The notes: generated by a model not told the origin, from the letters alone. Shown: positions 1-7,373, counted from the stretch's first letter. The stretch is DNA of 22,548 nt from an uncultured Clostridia bacterium (GCA_938014855.1 CALLQM010000192.1:1-22548); one strand, 5' to 3'. Made by a program: numbers and translations.

Positions 1-281
1 TTGCCGACAACAAGGTGCGATACCGGCTCCAAGGCAATGAGCTTAATGGCGTCTACACAAGCTTTCCGAAATGCCTGCTGCTGCTCAGCGGGACGCTTAC
101 AGTTATCAGTTGTAAAGCCGTAATACGTGATTTCTTTAATTCCGTTGGATGCCGCAAGTTTTAAAAGAGCAAGCCCCGGCTCAAGACCGTAAGCATACCC
201 TTCGTGTTTTTCAAGACCATGGCGCACTGCCCAGCGTCTGTTTCCATCGGGAATGACGCCGATATGTTTTGGAAGCCGCAT
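1..281 (-). CDS. Cis-prenyltransferase (undecaprenyl diphosphate synthase family), N-terminal part
   Basis: This is the first 93 codons of a minus-strand gene that runs off the left edge. The start is ATG at 281-279, with an AGGAAAGG ribosome site about ten bases upstream. Residues 6-18 carry the family signature HIGVIPDGNRRWA, whose Asp12 matches the diphosphate/Mg-binding Asp of UppS. A region near residue 60 (YYGFTTDNCKRP) matches the family's FSTENWKRP block. Family members condense isopentenyl diphosphate into cis-polyprenyl chains, typically the lipid carrier for cell-wall synthesis. It departs from canonical UppS: MDGNGRWA reads PDGNRRWA, and the usual GHxxG reads GYAYG. It could therefore be a second, specialised paralogue rather than the housekeeping enzyme. 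The family call is sure; the exact product is not, because the C-terminal two thirds are missing. Confidence 0.85.
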   Translation of the reverse strand, partial: MRLPKHIGVIPDGNRRWAVRHGLEKHEGYAYGLEPGLALLKLAASNGIKEITYYGFTTDNCKRPAEQQQAFRKACVDAIKLIALEPVSHLVVG

Positions 282-449
282 GTTCCCATCCTTTCCTGTT
301 TGCTGCATGTAGTATTGGAAAGAAAGGAATGTATAATACGAAATAAGTTGTAAAATTTAAGGAAAAAAATTATCTTTTTATGCTTTTTCATTAAGCAACG
401 ATTTTAAGTGGCATTATTTGTATATAATGTAATAATTTTTAAAAACCTA

Positions 450-478
450 TTTACAAATTTATGGAATGATTGTACAAT
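450..478 (+). promoter_or_regulatory. Putative sigma-A promoter for the phosphotransferase-like gene
   Basis: TTTACA (450-455) and TACAAT (473-478) are separated by 17 bp. They lie about 65 bp upstream of the ATG at 545. The divergent AT-rich region (282-449) holds no other feature I can support; a minus-strand TATTAT near 331-336 could serve the left gene but lacks a clear -35. Confidence 0.5.
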
Positions 479-544
479 ATTTAACAAGGGCAATGAGGGA
501 CTTGCCAGAATTGAACATATTTAATTTTGAAAGGGGCTCTTCTT

Positions 545-1294
545 ATGGAACTAAGGGAATTGATCTTTTCGGATGAAAAATTGGATATCTATCGCTGTGG
601 GGACAAAACAATTCGACTTTATAAAGATAATGTACGTAAAGCATCTGTTTTGCATATGGCTTTGACACATTCTCGTGTGGAAGAAACCGGCCTGCACATT
701 CCAACTCTTCATGAAGTCACTGTGATTAATGGCAGATGGGCGATCGTTATGGATTGTGCGGATGGAAAAACGCTGCAAGAGGCAATGGATGAACACCCTG
801 AAAAAATCGATCAATATTTAAAGGATATGTTGGATCTTCAAATTGAAATCCATGAAAAGTCTGTTCCAAAACTTAGCAAGCTGAAAGATGCACTTAGCAG
901 AAGGATCAATTCACTGGACTGCATTGACGATGCAAGGCGTTATGAATTGCTTACGAGGCTAGAAAGTATGCCTAAGCATGTCAAGCTCTGCCACGGCAAT
1001 TTTGTTCCGTCCAACATTATTGTAAATAAGAATGGGGAGTATGTTGTTTTGCATTGGGCAAAAGCTCGTCAGGGGAATGCTTCGGCTGATGTTGCGCATA
1101 CTTATTTAATGTTTGCAATGAAAAATGAGAAAATAGCAAATCAATATTTAGATTTATTCTGTAAGAAAACCAATACGTCGAAAAAATATGTGCAGGACTG
1201 GCTGCCAATTGTGGCTGCTGCTAGGATGGCTGATGGCGAACCTGAAGAAACTGAATTCCTTTCTCGTTGGATTGACGTTGCTTCTTATGAATAA
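545..1294 (+). CDS. Phosphotransferase-fold (APH/choline kinase-like) protein, probable pseudokinase
   Basis: The ATG at 545 is chosen over an upstream TTG at 527 because AAAGGGG sits about eight bases before it; this gives 249 residues. Residues 148-160 (LCHGNFVPSNII) and 168-186 (VVLHWAKARQGNASADVAH) align by eye with the catalytic and metal-binding loops of the aminoglycoside phosphotransferase/choline kinase family, normally HGDxxxxN followed by IDW. Here the catalytic Asp is Asn152 and the metal-binding Asp of the DW motif is His170. The downstream GxxxADVA block, usual in bacterial members, is kept. Phosphotransfer is therefore doubtful, and the protein may only bind a ligand or have a regulatory role. 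It has its own promoter and a strong terminator, so it is probably monocistronic. The substrate is unknown and no resistance function can be claimed. Confidence 0.7.
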   Translation: MELRELIFSDEKLDIYRCGDKTIRLYKDNVRKASVLHMALTHSRVEETGLHIPTLHEVTVINGRWAIVMDCADGKTLQEAMDEHPEKIDQYLKDMLDLQIEIHEKSVPKLSKLKDALSRRINSLDCIDDARRYELLTRLESMPKHVKLCHGNFVPSNIIVNKNGEYVVLHWAKARQGNASADVAHTYLMFAMKNEKIANQYLDLFCKKTNTSKKYVQDWLPIVAAARMADGEPEETEFLSRWIDVASYE

Positions 1295-1305
1295 AAAAAT
1301 AATGG

Positions 1306-1335
1306 AAAAGGGATGGCTTTTGCCATCCCTTTTTA
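1306..1335 (+). terminator. Rho-independent terminator
   Basis: An 11-bp perfect stem (AAAGGGATGGC with GCCATCCCTTT) around a TTTT loop runs into a T-rich tail, 12 bases after the stop codon at 1294. Confidence 0.9.
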
Positions 1336-1415
1336 TTATTTTGACAACATGAATCAATCATGTAAAATGGGAAATCAATAAAACTATGTAACATTCATAA
1401 AAAAGAAAATGCATA

Positions 1416-1433
1416 TTGACAAATAATTGTCAA
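1416..1433 (+). promoter_or_regulatory. Upstream 18-bp palindrome, possible second Rex-like operator
   Basis: TTGACAA, four bases, TTGTCAA: a perfect 7+7 inverted repeat. It has the 18-bp length and outer TTG/CAA of Rex sites, but differs from TTGTTAA at half-site positions 4 and 5. It lies just upstream of the adhE promoter, 27 bp centre to centre from the better site. Assignment to Rex is an inference. Confidence 0.5.
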
Positions 1434-1442
1434 ACAAACTAA

Positions 1443-1460
1443 TTGATAATACTTTAACAA
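1443..1460 (+). promoter_or_regulatory. Rex operator candidate over the adhE promoter
   Basis: TTGATAATACTTTAACAA matches the Rex (redox repressor) consensus TTGTTAA, N4, TTAACAA at 13 of 14 specified bases. It covers the -35 hexamer and most of the spacer of the adhE promoter, where a bound repressor would block polymerase. Rex releases DNA at high NADH/NAD and is a known regulator of adhE in clostridia. Confidence 0.8.
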
Positions 1461-1471
1461 TCTGTTATAAT
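1443..1471 (+). promoter_or_regulatory. adhE sigma-A promoter
   Basis: TTGATA (1443-1448) and a perfect TATAAT (1466-1471) have a 17-bp spacer. Predicted transcription starts near 1478, leaving a leader of about 60 bases. Confidence 0.8.
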
Positions 1472-1538
1472 AAGATTGCTAAATAAATAACAAACATCGA
1501 AACCTACAAACTTTTTATATGATATTGGAGGAACAATT

Positions 1539-4163
1539 ATGGCTAAAAAAGAACAGAAAGCTCCAGTTTCGCCACAAATTGTCGACAGTGTGGAAGCACT
1601 CAACATGCGTTTAGATGAAATTCGTGCTGCGCAACGTGAATTTGCAACATTTAGTCAGGAACAAGTGGACAAAATCTTTTTTGCAGCAGCTACTGCGGCC
1701 AATCAAGCCCGTATTCCGTTGGCAAAAATGGCTGTTGAAGAAACCGGAATGGGTATTGTGGAAGACAAAGTGATAAAAAATCACTATGCATCCGAGTATA
1801 TTTACAATGCTTATAAAAATACGAAAACCTGTGGCGTAATAGAAGAAGACAAAGAATTTGGGTTCCAAAAAATTGCGGAACCAATTGGTGTTGTTGCCGC
1901 AGTCATTCCGACCACGAACCCCACATCCACTGCAATTTTTAAAACACTGATTTCTCTTAAAACTAGAAATGGCATTATTATCAGCCCGCATCCTCGTGCT
2001 AAAAAATGCACAATTGAATCCGCTAAAGTCGTATTAGAGGCTGCTGTGAAAGCAGGCGCTCCGAAAGGCATTATCGGATGGATCGATACGCCGTCTCTTG
2101 AATTGACCAATACATTGATGAGCAGTGCGGACATCATTCTTGCTACTGGTGGTCCCGGAATGGTAAAAGCCGCATATTCTTCCGGTAAACCGGCAGTTGG
2201 CGTAGGCGCAGGTAATACTCCTGCAATCATTGATTCTTCTGCGGATGTGACCCTTGCCGTCAACTCGATTATCCATTCCAAAACATTTGATAATGGTATG
2301 ATCTGTGCATCGGAACAGTCGGTCATTATTTTGGATTCTATCTACGAACAGGCGAAAAAAGAATTTGAGGATAGAGGCTGCTACCTGCTCAATAAAGAGG
2401 AAACAGAAAAGGTAAGAAAAACCATTATCATCAATGGCGCACTGAATGCGAAAATTGTCGGGCAGTCTGCACACAAAATCGCGGAACTTGCAGGCGTCAA
2501 GACTCCTGAAGATGCAAAAATTTTGATTGGCCAAGTAGAAAGCGTTGACTTAGAGGAAGAGTTTGCACATGAAAAGCTCTCTCCAGTTCTTGCAATGTAT
2601 CGTGCAAAAGATTTTAAAGACGCAGTTGCAAAAGCAGAACGCTTAATCGCGGATGGTGGATACGGCCACACTTCTTCACTTTACATCAACGAAGTTACTG
2701 AGCGCGAAAAGATCAACTTCTTTACCTCAAAAATGAAAACCTGCCGTATCTTGGTAAATACACCTTCTTCTCACGGTGGTATCGGTGACCTGTATAACTT
2801 CAAATTGGCTCCTTCTTTGACGCTTGGCTGTGGTTCTTGGGGTGGGAACTCTGTTTCTGAAAACGTTGGAGTCAAGCATTTGATCAACATCAAGACGGTT
2901 GCTGAGAGGAGAGAAAACATGCTGTGGTTTAGAGCTCCGGAAAAGGTTTACTTCAAAAAAGGTTGTTTACCGGTTGCCCTTGCTGAACTTGGAAACGTTA
3001 TGGGCAAAAAGAAAGTCTTTATTGTAACCGACTCGTTCCTTTATAACAACGGCTATACCAAAGTTGTAACCGATAAATTGGACAGCATGGGAATTACCCA
3101 TACCACATTCTTTAATGTTGCTCCTGACCCGACACTTGCTTGTGCAAAAGAGGGAACAGCCGCAATGAATGCGTTCCAGCCTGACTGTATCATTGCCATC
3201 GGCGGCGGCTCTGCAATGGATGCTGCAAAAATTATGTGGGTTATGTATGAACATCCGGAAGTGGACTTCCTTGATATGGCGATGCGATTCATGGATATCC
3301 GCAAGAGAGTCTATACTTTCCCACACATGGGTGACAAGGCTTACTTTATCGCTGTCCCAACTTCTGCCGGAACTGGTTCAGAAGTAACACCGTTTGCGGT
3401 TATTACGGATGAAACCACTGGTATCAAGTACCCGTTGGCAGACTATGAACTTCTTCCCAAAATGGCGATTATTGACGCTGATATGATGATGAACATGCCG
3501 AAAGGCTTGACAGCGGCATCCGGTATTGACGCAATGACGCATGCGCTTGAAGCTTATGGCTCCATGCTGGCAACTGATTATACAGATGGTATCGCGCTGA
3601 CCGCTTTAAAATCAATCTTTAACTATCTGCCACGAGCATATGAAAATGGAGCAAATGACCCTGTTGCCAGAGAAAAGATGGCGAATGCATCCACTTTAGC
3701 CGGTATGGCTTTTGCTAACGCGTTCTTAGGTGTATGCCACTCCATGGCGCATAAACTTGGTGCTTTCCACCATCTGCCGCACGGAATTGCAAATGCACTT
3801 CTGATTAATGAGGTTCTAAAATTTAATGCAGATCCGACCCCGAAGAAAATGGGTACGTTCCCGCAGTATCAGTATCCGCATACACTGCAAAGATATATCG
3901 AATGTGCAGATTTCCTGGGTATTAAGGGCAAAAATGACCAAGAAAAATTCGAAAATCTACTCAAGGCGATTGATGATCTGAAAGCCAAAGTTGGAATTCA
4001 TAAGACGATTCGCGAATATGGAATCGAAGAAAAGGCATTTTTAGATCGTTTGGATGAAATGGTTGAACAAGCATTTGACGACCAGTGCACGGGTGCAAAC
4101 CCAAGGTATCCGCTGATGAGCGAAATCAAGCAGATGTACCTCAACGCATATTACGGAAAATAA
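1539..4163 (+). CDS. adhE: Bifunctional aldehyde-alcohol dehydrogenase AdhE
   Basis: This cytosolic fermentation enzyme reduces acetyl-CoA to acetaldehyde and then ethanol, using two NADH. The 874 residues match the usual AdhE length (about 860-890). The N-terminal CoA-acylating aldehyde dehydrogenase domain (about 1-440) has its catalytic Cys at 256 in the block FDNGMICASEQS. The C-terminal iron-type alcohol dehydrogenase domain (about 455-874) has the nucleotide-binding GGGSAMD at 555-561. Its metal ligands Asp664, His668, His734 and His748 fit the E. coli AdhE ligands with a constant +11 offset. The ATG follows GGAGG by about eight bases. Two Rex-like palindromes at the promoter predict induction at high NADH. 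The gene is monocistronic, closed by a strong terminator. Such proteins normally form spirosome filaments, which cannot be judged from sequence alone. Confidence 0.98.
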   Translation: MAKKEQKAPVSPQIVDSVEALNMRLDEIRAAQREFATFSQEQVDKIFFAAATAANQARIPLAKMAVEETGMGIVEDKVIKNHYASEYIYNAYKNTKTCGVIEEDKEFGFQKIAEPIGVVAAVIPTTNPTSTAIFKTLISLKTRNGIIISPHPRAKKCTIESAKVVLEAAVKAGAPKGIIGWIDTPSLELTNTLMSSADIILATGGPGMVKAAYSSGKPAVGVGAGNTPAIIDSSADVTLAVNSIIHSKTFDNGMICASEQSVIILDSIYEQAKKEFEDRGCYLLNKEETEKVRKTIIINGALNAKIVGQSAHKIAELAGVKTPEDAKILIGQVESVDLEEEFAHEKLSPVLAMYRAKDFKDAVAKAERLIADGGYGHTSSLYINEVTEREKINFFTSKMKTCRILVNTPSSHGGIGDLYNFKLAPSLTLGCGSWGGNSVSENVGVKHLINIKTVAERRENMLWFRAPEKVYFKKGCLPVALAELGNVMGKKKVFIVTDSFLYNNGYTKVVTDKLDSMGITHTTFFNVAPDPTLACAKEGTAAMNAFQPDCIIAIGGGSAMDAAKIMWVMYEHPEVDFLDMAMRFMDIRKRVYTFPHMGDKAYFIAVPTSAGTGSEVTPFAVITDETTGIKYPLADYELLPKMAIIDADMMMNMPKGLTAASGIDAMTHALEAYGSMLATDYTDGIALTALKSIFNYLPRAYENGANDPVAREKMANASTLAGMAFANAFLGVCHSMAHKLGAFHHLPHGIANALLINEVLKFNADPTPKKMGTFPQYQYPHTLQRYIECADFLGIKGKNDQEKFENLLKAIDDLKAKVGIHKTIREYGIEEKAFLDRLDEMVEQAFDDQCTGANPRYPLMSEIKQMYLNAYYGK

Positions 4164-4171
4164 GAGTATAA

Positions 4172-4205
4172 AAAAGACACGCCGAACATTCGGCGTGTCT
4201 TTTTA
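4172..4205 (+). terminator. Rho-independent terminator of adhE
   Basis: AAAAGACACGCCGA pairs with TCGGCGTGTCTTTT around a four-base loop and ends in a T-rich tail, nine bases after the adhE stop. Confidence 0.92.
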
Positions 4206-4242
4206 TATAATTCGGACATAGAATGAAACAGAGGTGATCGAT

Positions 4243-4455
4243 ATGGATTTAAGAAATGGGCAAATCACCGCAGGTGAACTGCTTTCTAATCCCAAAGTAC
4301 GCATGATTATGCAGCAGCGGTTTCCATGGGTGCTCAATCATCCAATGCTGCAGAGTGTCTATCCAATGTCGCTGAATCAGGCAGTAAAAATGGCAAGGCA
4401 ATATGTTCCGCCGGCAGTGATTAATCAGGTGCTCAATATGCTTAAAGAAATATGA
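4243..4455 (+). CDS. Small conserved-looking protein of unknown function (70 aa)
   Basis: I do not recognise this family. The ATG at 4243 follows GAGGTG by six bases; an in-frame GTG at 4234 overlaps that ribosome site and is less likely. The protein is hydrophilic to amphipathic, has no transmembrane segment or signal peptide, and contains no Cys or His-rich metal site. It is rich in Met, Gln, Asn and Pro, with predicted helices at both ends. Good initiation signals and its own strong terminator suggest a real gene. No clear promoter is visible between the adhE terminator and the ATG, so it may depend on read-through. Confidence 0.65.
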   Translation: MDLRNGQITAGELLSNPKVRMIMQQRFPWVLNHPMLQSVYPMSLNQAVKMARQYVPPAVINQVLNMLKEI

Positions 4456-4460
4456 TACAA

Positions 4461-4501
4461 AAGAAGACGTAACGGCATTTCTCGCTCGTTACGTCTTCTT
4501 G
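4461..4501. terminator. Bidirectional terminator between convergent genes
   Basis: A 14-bp perfect stem (AAGAAGACGTAACG with CGTTACGTCTTCTT) has a 12-base loop. It lies between the plus-strand small gene and the convergent minus-strand Dabb gene. Both ends are A/T-rich, so it may serve both directions. Confidence 0.8.
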
Positions 4502-4502
4502 A

Positions 4503-4802
4503 TTATTCACATTCGTAATCGCAGGCAACGCGCTCCACAATCACTTGTTTAATAAATTCTTTACATTTTACATGCTCGGGATGTATATCGTAGGCGGCCA
4601 AAGCATCCCGGGAAACAAATTCCGAATACAGCACCACATCATAATTTTTCGGACTGTCATCAATTCCTACTTCAAGTTTGAGCAAACCGTCAATTTGACC
4701 GGTCAATGCCTCAAGCATTATTTTAATTTGTTGTGCATTTTCATCTTTTGTATTACCTTGTGAAACATCTTCCAATTTCCACATTACAATATGTTTGATC
4801 AT
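4503..4802 (-). CDS. Dabb-family (stress-responsive A/B barrel) protein
   Basis: The 99-residue protein begins MIKHIVMWKL, the typical opening strand of dimeric alpha/beta-barrel (Dabb) proteins. It continues with the expected pattern of a helix, a strand (GLLKLEVGID), the segment YDVVLYSEF, and the region around HPEHVKCKEFI. Family members are small homodimers related to plant stress proteins and polyketide-cyclase-like folds; most bacterial ones have no defined reaction. The start follows AGGAGG by nine bases. It lies 69 bp downstream of yifB on the same strand. It might be cotranscribed, or use a weak promoter at 4842-4870. The family call is good; no substrate can be stated. Confidence 0.85.
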   Translation of the reverse strand: MIKHIVMWKLEDVSQGNTKDENAQQIKIMLEALTGQIDGLLKLEVGIDDSPKNYDVVLYSEFVSRDALAAYDIHPEHVKCKEFIKQVIVERVACDYECE

Positions 4803-4841
4803 GATGCATGACCTCCTAGAAATTTTCTTTTAATAGGATTT

Positions 4842-4870
4842 ATCGTATCACAAAACAGGACATGATACAA
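4842..4870 (-). promoter_or_regulatory. Possible minus-strand promoter for the Dabb gene
   Basis: On the minus strand TTGTAT (4870-4865) and TACGAT (4847-4842) are 17 bp apart, just past the yifB stop. The match to consensus is modest. Confidence 0.35.
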
Positions 4871-4871
4871 G

Positions 4872-6404
4872 TCACTTTTTGTGTCCCCAATATTTTCGAT
4901 CAAGACTGCGGTATTGAACCGCTTCTGAAATATGAGCCATTTGAATGACTTCACTGCCGTCTAAATCCGCAATCGTGCGTGACACTTTTAAAATTCGGTC
5001 ATATGCCCGGCCGGACAGCCCTAATTTTTCAAATACCAGCCGCAGGGTGCGCTCCGCATTTTCCGATAGCGGACATGCTTGTGCTAACATGTCAGGCGGG
5101 ATACGAGCATTGCAGGAAATCCCCGTACCGTCGAATCTGTTTTGCTGGATTTTACGCGCCGCACAGACTCGTTTTTTGATATCGGCAGAGGCTTCTTCTT
5201 TATCTTTTGATGCTAACTGCTCATAATTGACCGGCATAACTTCTACGTGCAAATCTATGCGATCTAATAGAGGCCCACTTACTTTGTTGAGATAGGATGC
5301 GACCCGTTTTGGTGTGCAGATGCAAGGGTGGGAGGGATGCCCAAAATAGCCGCAGGGGCACGGATTCATTGCCGCCACCAGCATGATGTGGCTGGGGAAA
5401 CTAAGGCGTGAATTAGCCCTGGCAATGGTCAATACACCATCTTCCAACGGCTGTCGCAGTGCCTCCATGGCGGGGCGCTGAAATTCTGGAAGCTCGTCCA
5501 AAAACAGGACACCGTTATGCGCTAATGACATTTCACCGGGATGCGGAATCACACCACCGCCGCAAAGTCCTGCAGCTGAAACTGTATGATGGGGAGAACG
5601 AAATGGCCGCGTTTTAATGAGCGGTGTATTCGGTAGAAGTTCTCCGCAGGCGGAATAGATTTTGGTGGTTTCAATCGCCTCTTCCATGGACATTTCCGGT
5701 AAAATGGAGGGAAGACGTTTGGCAAGCATGCTTTTGCCGGTACCCGGTGCTCCAATTAAGAGCACATTATGACTCCCAGCCGCTGCAATTTCCAACGCAC
5801 GTTTTGCTACTTCCTGTCCTTTGACATCTTCAAAATCCGGCAATGACGGGGTCGGTACATCTTCAAATTTCACATTTGAGGCCAATTCAAGCGTTCCGTC
5901 GCCGCGTAGAAAGGCGACTAGCTCATCGACTGTATGGACAGCATAGACTTCCATGCCCTGTACTACGGAGGCTTCGGCGGCATTCTGCCATGGTATAAAT
6001 GCACGCTTAATTCCTATTTTTGATGCTCCCAATAGCATTGGCAAGACGCCATTGACCCGGTGCAGCTGACCGGAAAGCGATAATTCTCCAAGGAAAGCAC
6101 AGCCTTCTAAATTATCCGGCAGAACACCCTGCGCACACAGCAAACCGATAAAAATGGGCAGATCATAGAGAGTACCCGCTTTTTTTACATCGGCAGGGGC
6201 AAGGTTCACGACAATACGGCCTTCAGGAAACGGATATTTGCAGTGAAAAAACACCGAACGAACACGTTCGCGCGATTCTTTTACAGCTGTATCCGGTAAG
6301 CCAACAATATCGAACATCGGTATCATCCGGGCAAGGCTGACTTCCACAGTAACCGTGAATGGCTCAATCCCAGCCAGCCCCAGACTTTGGATGGTTGACA
6401 GCAT
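4872..6404 (-). CDS. YifB/ComM-family Mg-chelatase-like AAA+ ATPase
   Basis: The 510 residues match the usual family length. The opening MLSTIQSLGLAGIEPF and the following block FDIVGLPDTAVKESRERVR are the standard N-terminal Lon-like S5 fold of YifB/ComM proteins. The AAA+ module has Walker A GAPGTGKS at 218-225 and Walker B LFLDE ending near 304. A Mg-chelatase C-terminal domain follows, with the Cys-containing segment CPCGYFGHPSHPCIC near 350-365. In Haemophilus and Vibrio the family member ComM is a hexameric helicase promoting branch migration during natural transformation. In Firmicutes the role is less settled, so DNA recombination support is an inference. A minus-strand promoter lies about 35 bp upstream; the ribosome site is weak (AGGGAATGATGGG). 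The stop is TGA. Confidence 0.93.
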   Translation of the reverse strand: MLSTIQSLGLAGIEPFTVTVEVSLARMIPMFDIVGLPDTAVKESRERVRSVFFHCKYPFPEGRIVVNLAPADVKKAGTLYDLPIFIGLLCAQGVLPDNLEGCAFLGELSLSGQLHRVNGVLPMLLGASKIGIKRAFIPWQNAAEASVVQGMEVYAVHTVDELVAFLRGDGTLELASNVKFEDVPTPSLPDFEDVKGQEVAKRALEIAAAGSHNVLLIGAPGTGKSMLAKRLPSILPEMSMEEAIETTKIYSACGELLPNTPLIKTRPFRSPHHTVSAAGLCGGGVIPHPGEMSLAHNGVLFLDELPEFQRPAMEALRQPLEDGVLTIARANSRLSFPSHIMLVAAMNPCPCGYFGHPSHPCICTPKRVASYLNKVSGPLLDRIDLHVEVMPVNYEQLASKDKEEASADIKKRVCAARKIQQNRFDGTGISCNARIPPDMLAQACPLSENAERTLRLVFEKLGLSGRAYDRILKVSRTIADLDGSEVIQMAHISEAVQYRSLDRKYWGHKK

Positions 6405-6438
6405 AATCCCATCATTCCCTATCTATGATATTGGGAAA

Positions 6439-6467
6439 ATTATACTTCATTTTATAGAAAAATGCAA
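6439..6467 (-). promoter_or_regulatory. Minus-strand sigma-A promoter for yifB
   Basis: On the minus strand TTGCAT (6467-6462) and a perfect TATAAT (6444-6439) are spaced 17 bp. Predicted initiation near 6432 leaves about 28 bases before the yifB ATG. Confidence 0.75.
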
Positions 6468-6485
6468 TTTATGTCGTATTTTGAT

Positions 6486-7058
6486 CTATATACCAAGCAT
6501 ATGCTGCACAAAGATTTTAATGCCGATGATAATTAAGATAACCCCTCCCAAAATTTCAGCACGCTTCCCAAGCACAAGCCCAAACCGATGTCCTAGAAAC
6601 GAACCGAATAGACAGCAGATAAATGTGACAATTCCAATGAATGCGGATGCCATTCCAATGTTGACCTGCATGACGGCAAACCCTATGCCTACAGCAAGCG
6701 CGTCAATACTGGTAGCGACTGCCTGCAAGAGCAAAACTCGAAATGTAAAGGATTTTTGAATCTCACATGAGTTTGGGTTTTTCAGTTCAAGAATTCCGTC
6801 ATAAACCATTTTTCCGCCTATCGCGCCTAATAAAATCAGCGCAATCCAATGATCAAGGAAGCTAATCGAACTGCTAAAGGCACTTCCGGTAAAATACCCA
6901 ATAATCGGCATGAGCATTTGAAATAAACCGAATGAAAAGGCGGCCGACAATATCTGTTTTCTGCCAAAATTACGAAAACACATACCGTTAGAAACGGATA
7001 CGGCAAAAGCATCCATCGATAGTCCAAGTGCAATTAAAAAAAGTGTCATTGTCCCCAT
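6486..7058 (-). CDS. mntP: Manganese efflux pump MntP
   Basis: The 190-residue integral membrane protein has about six hydrophobic helices arranged as two repeats, as in MntP. Each repeat carries the family motif: SMDAFAVSVSNG at 14-25 (Asp16) and SIDALAVGIGF at 117-127 (Asp119), residues close to those needed for Mn export in E. coli MntP. It exports Mn(II) to prevent manganese toxicity. The ATG follows a strong AGGAGG. Upstream lies a yybP-ykoY manganese riboswitch with an overlapping terminator, which strongly supports both substrate and control: high Mn would switch expression on. It precedes yifB by 81 bp but yifB has its own promoter; no clear terminator follows mntP. Confidence 0.95.
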   Translation of the reverse strand: MGTMTLFLIALGLSMDAFAVSVSNGMCFRNFGRKQILSAAFSFGLFQMLMPIIGYFTGSAFSSSISFLDHWIALILLGAIGGKMVYDGILELKNPNSCEIQKSFTFRVLLLQAVATSIDALAVGIGFAVMQVNIGMASAFIGIVTFICCLFGSFLGHRFGLVLGKRAEILGGVILIIIGIKIFVQHMLGI

Positions 7059-7119
7059 TATATAATCCTCCTGCGAATCCGCCGATACAGCGGCTACTTA
7101 ACATTATGTCCGATATGAA

Positions 7120-7161
7120 TATAAAAAGACCCATGAATACCCTAAAAAGAGTATCCATGGG
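7120..7161 (-). terminator. Riboswitch expression-platform terminator
   Basis: Read on the minus strand, CCCATGGATAC pairs with GTATTCATGGG (one G-U) around a ten-base loop, followed by TCTTTTTAT. Its 5' arm CCCATGG is also the 3' arm of the aptamer's P1 helix, so the two folds exclude each other. Confidence 0.88.
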
Positions 7162-7247
7162 TCTTGTTCTTTCAGACAGGCCAGACCGGTTCGGTCATTG
7201 TGTTGACATGCCACGCATAAAATGCGCAAACTACTCCCCCACGCATA
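7155..7247 (-). ncRNA. yybP-ykoY manganese riboswitch aptamer
   Basis: On the minus strand the leader shows the conserved blocks of this class in order: GGGGGAGTAG (7240-7231), then GTCAACA in the central region (about 7206-7200), then CAAGACC at the 3' side (7165-7159). The outer helix P1 forms between CGTGGG (5') and CCCATG (3'). The aptamer binds Mn(II) at the junction of its two docked helices. Position directly before mntP is the classic context. A ligand-stabilised P1 would sequester the terminator's 5' arm, giving a transcriptional ON switch. Confidence 0.9.
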
Positions 7248-7256
7248 TTGCATCAA

Positions 7257-7285
7257 ATTATAACATGAATTTGGTTCTTCTGCAA
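7257..7285 (-). promoter_or_regulatory. Promoter of the riboswitch-mntP transcript
   Basis: On the minus strand TTGCAG (7285-7280) and TATAAT (7262-7257) have a 17-bp spacer. Initiation is predicted close to the aptamer's 5' end. Confidence 0.8.
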
Positions 7286-7344
7286 GCGTATTTGTGACAT
7301 GTTCATCAGATTTCCGCAAACCGACGGAAACCGACGCAAGATGA

Positions 7345-7373
7345 TTGACTTTACTCTGTCAAACTATTATCAT
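7345..7373 (+). promoter_or_regulatory. Promoter of the phosphoglucomutase gene with embedded inverted repeat
   Basis: TTGACT (7345-7350) and TATCAT (7368-7373) are 17 bp apart. The -35 is part of TTGAC, N8, GTCAA (7345-7362), the same arms and spacing as the palindrome upstream of adhE. Confidence 0.6.

Noticed and set aside
545..1294. An aminoglycoside resistance gene
   Set aside because: Only the general fold is recognised and the catalytic residues are missing.
1611..2671. Long minus-strand reading frames inside adhE
   Set aside because: They are antisense shadows of a well-supported gene, with no ribosome sites or recognisable domains.
7104..7319. A 71-residue minus-strand reading frame upstream of mntP
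   Set aside because: It runs through the promoter, manganese riboswitch and terminator, which explain the sequence better; no ribosome site is seen.
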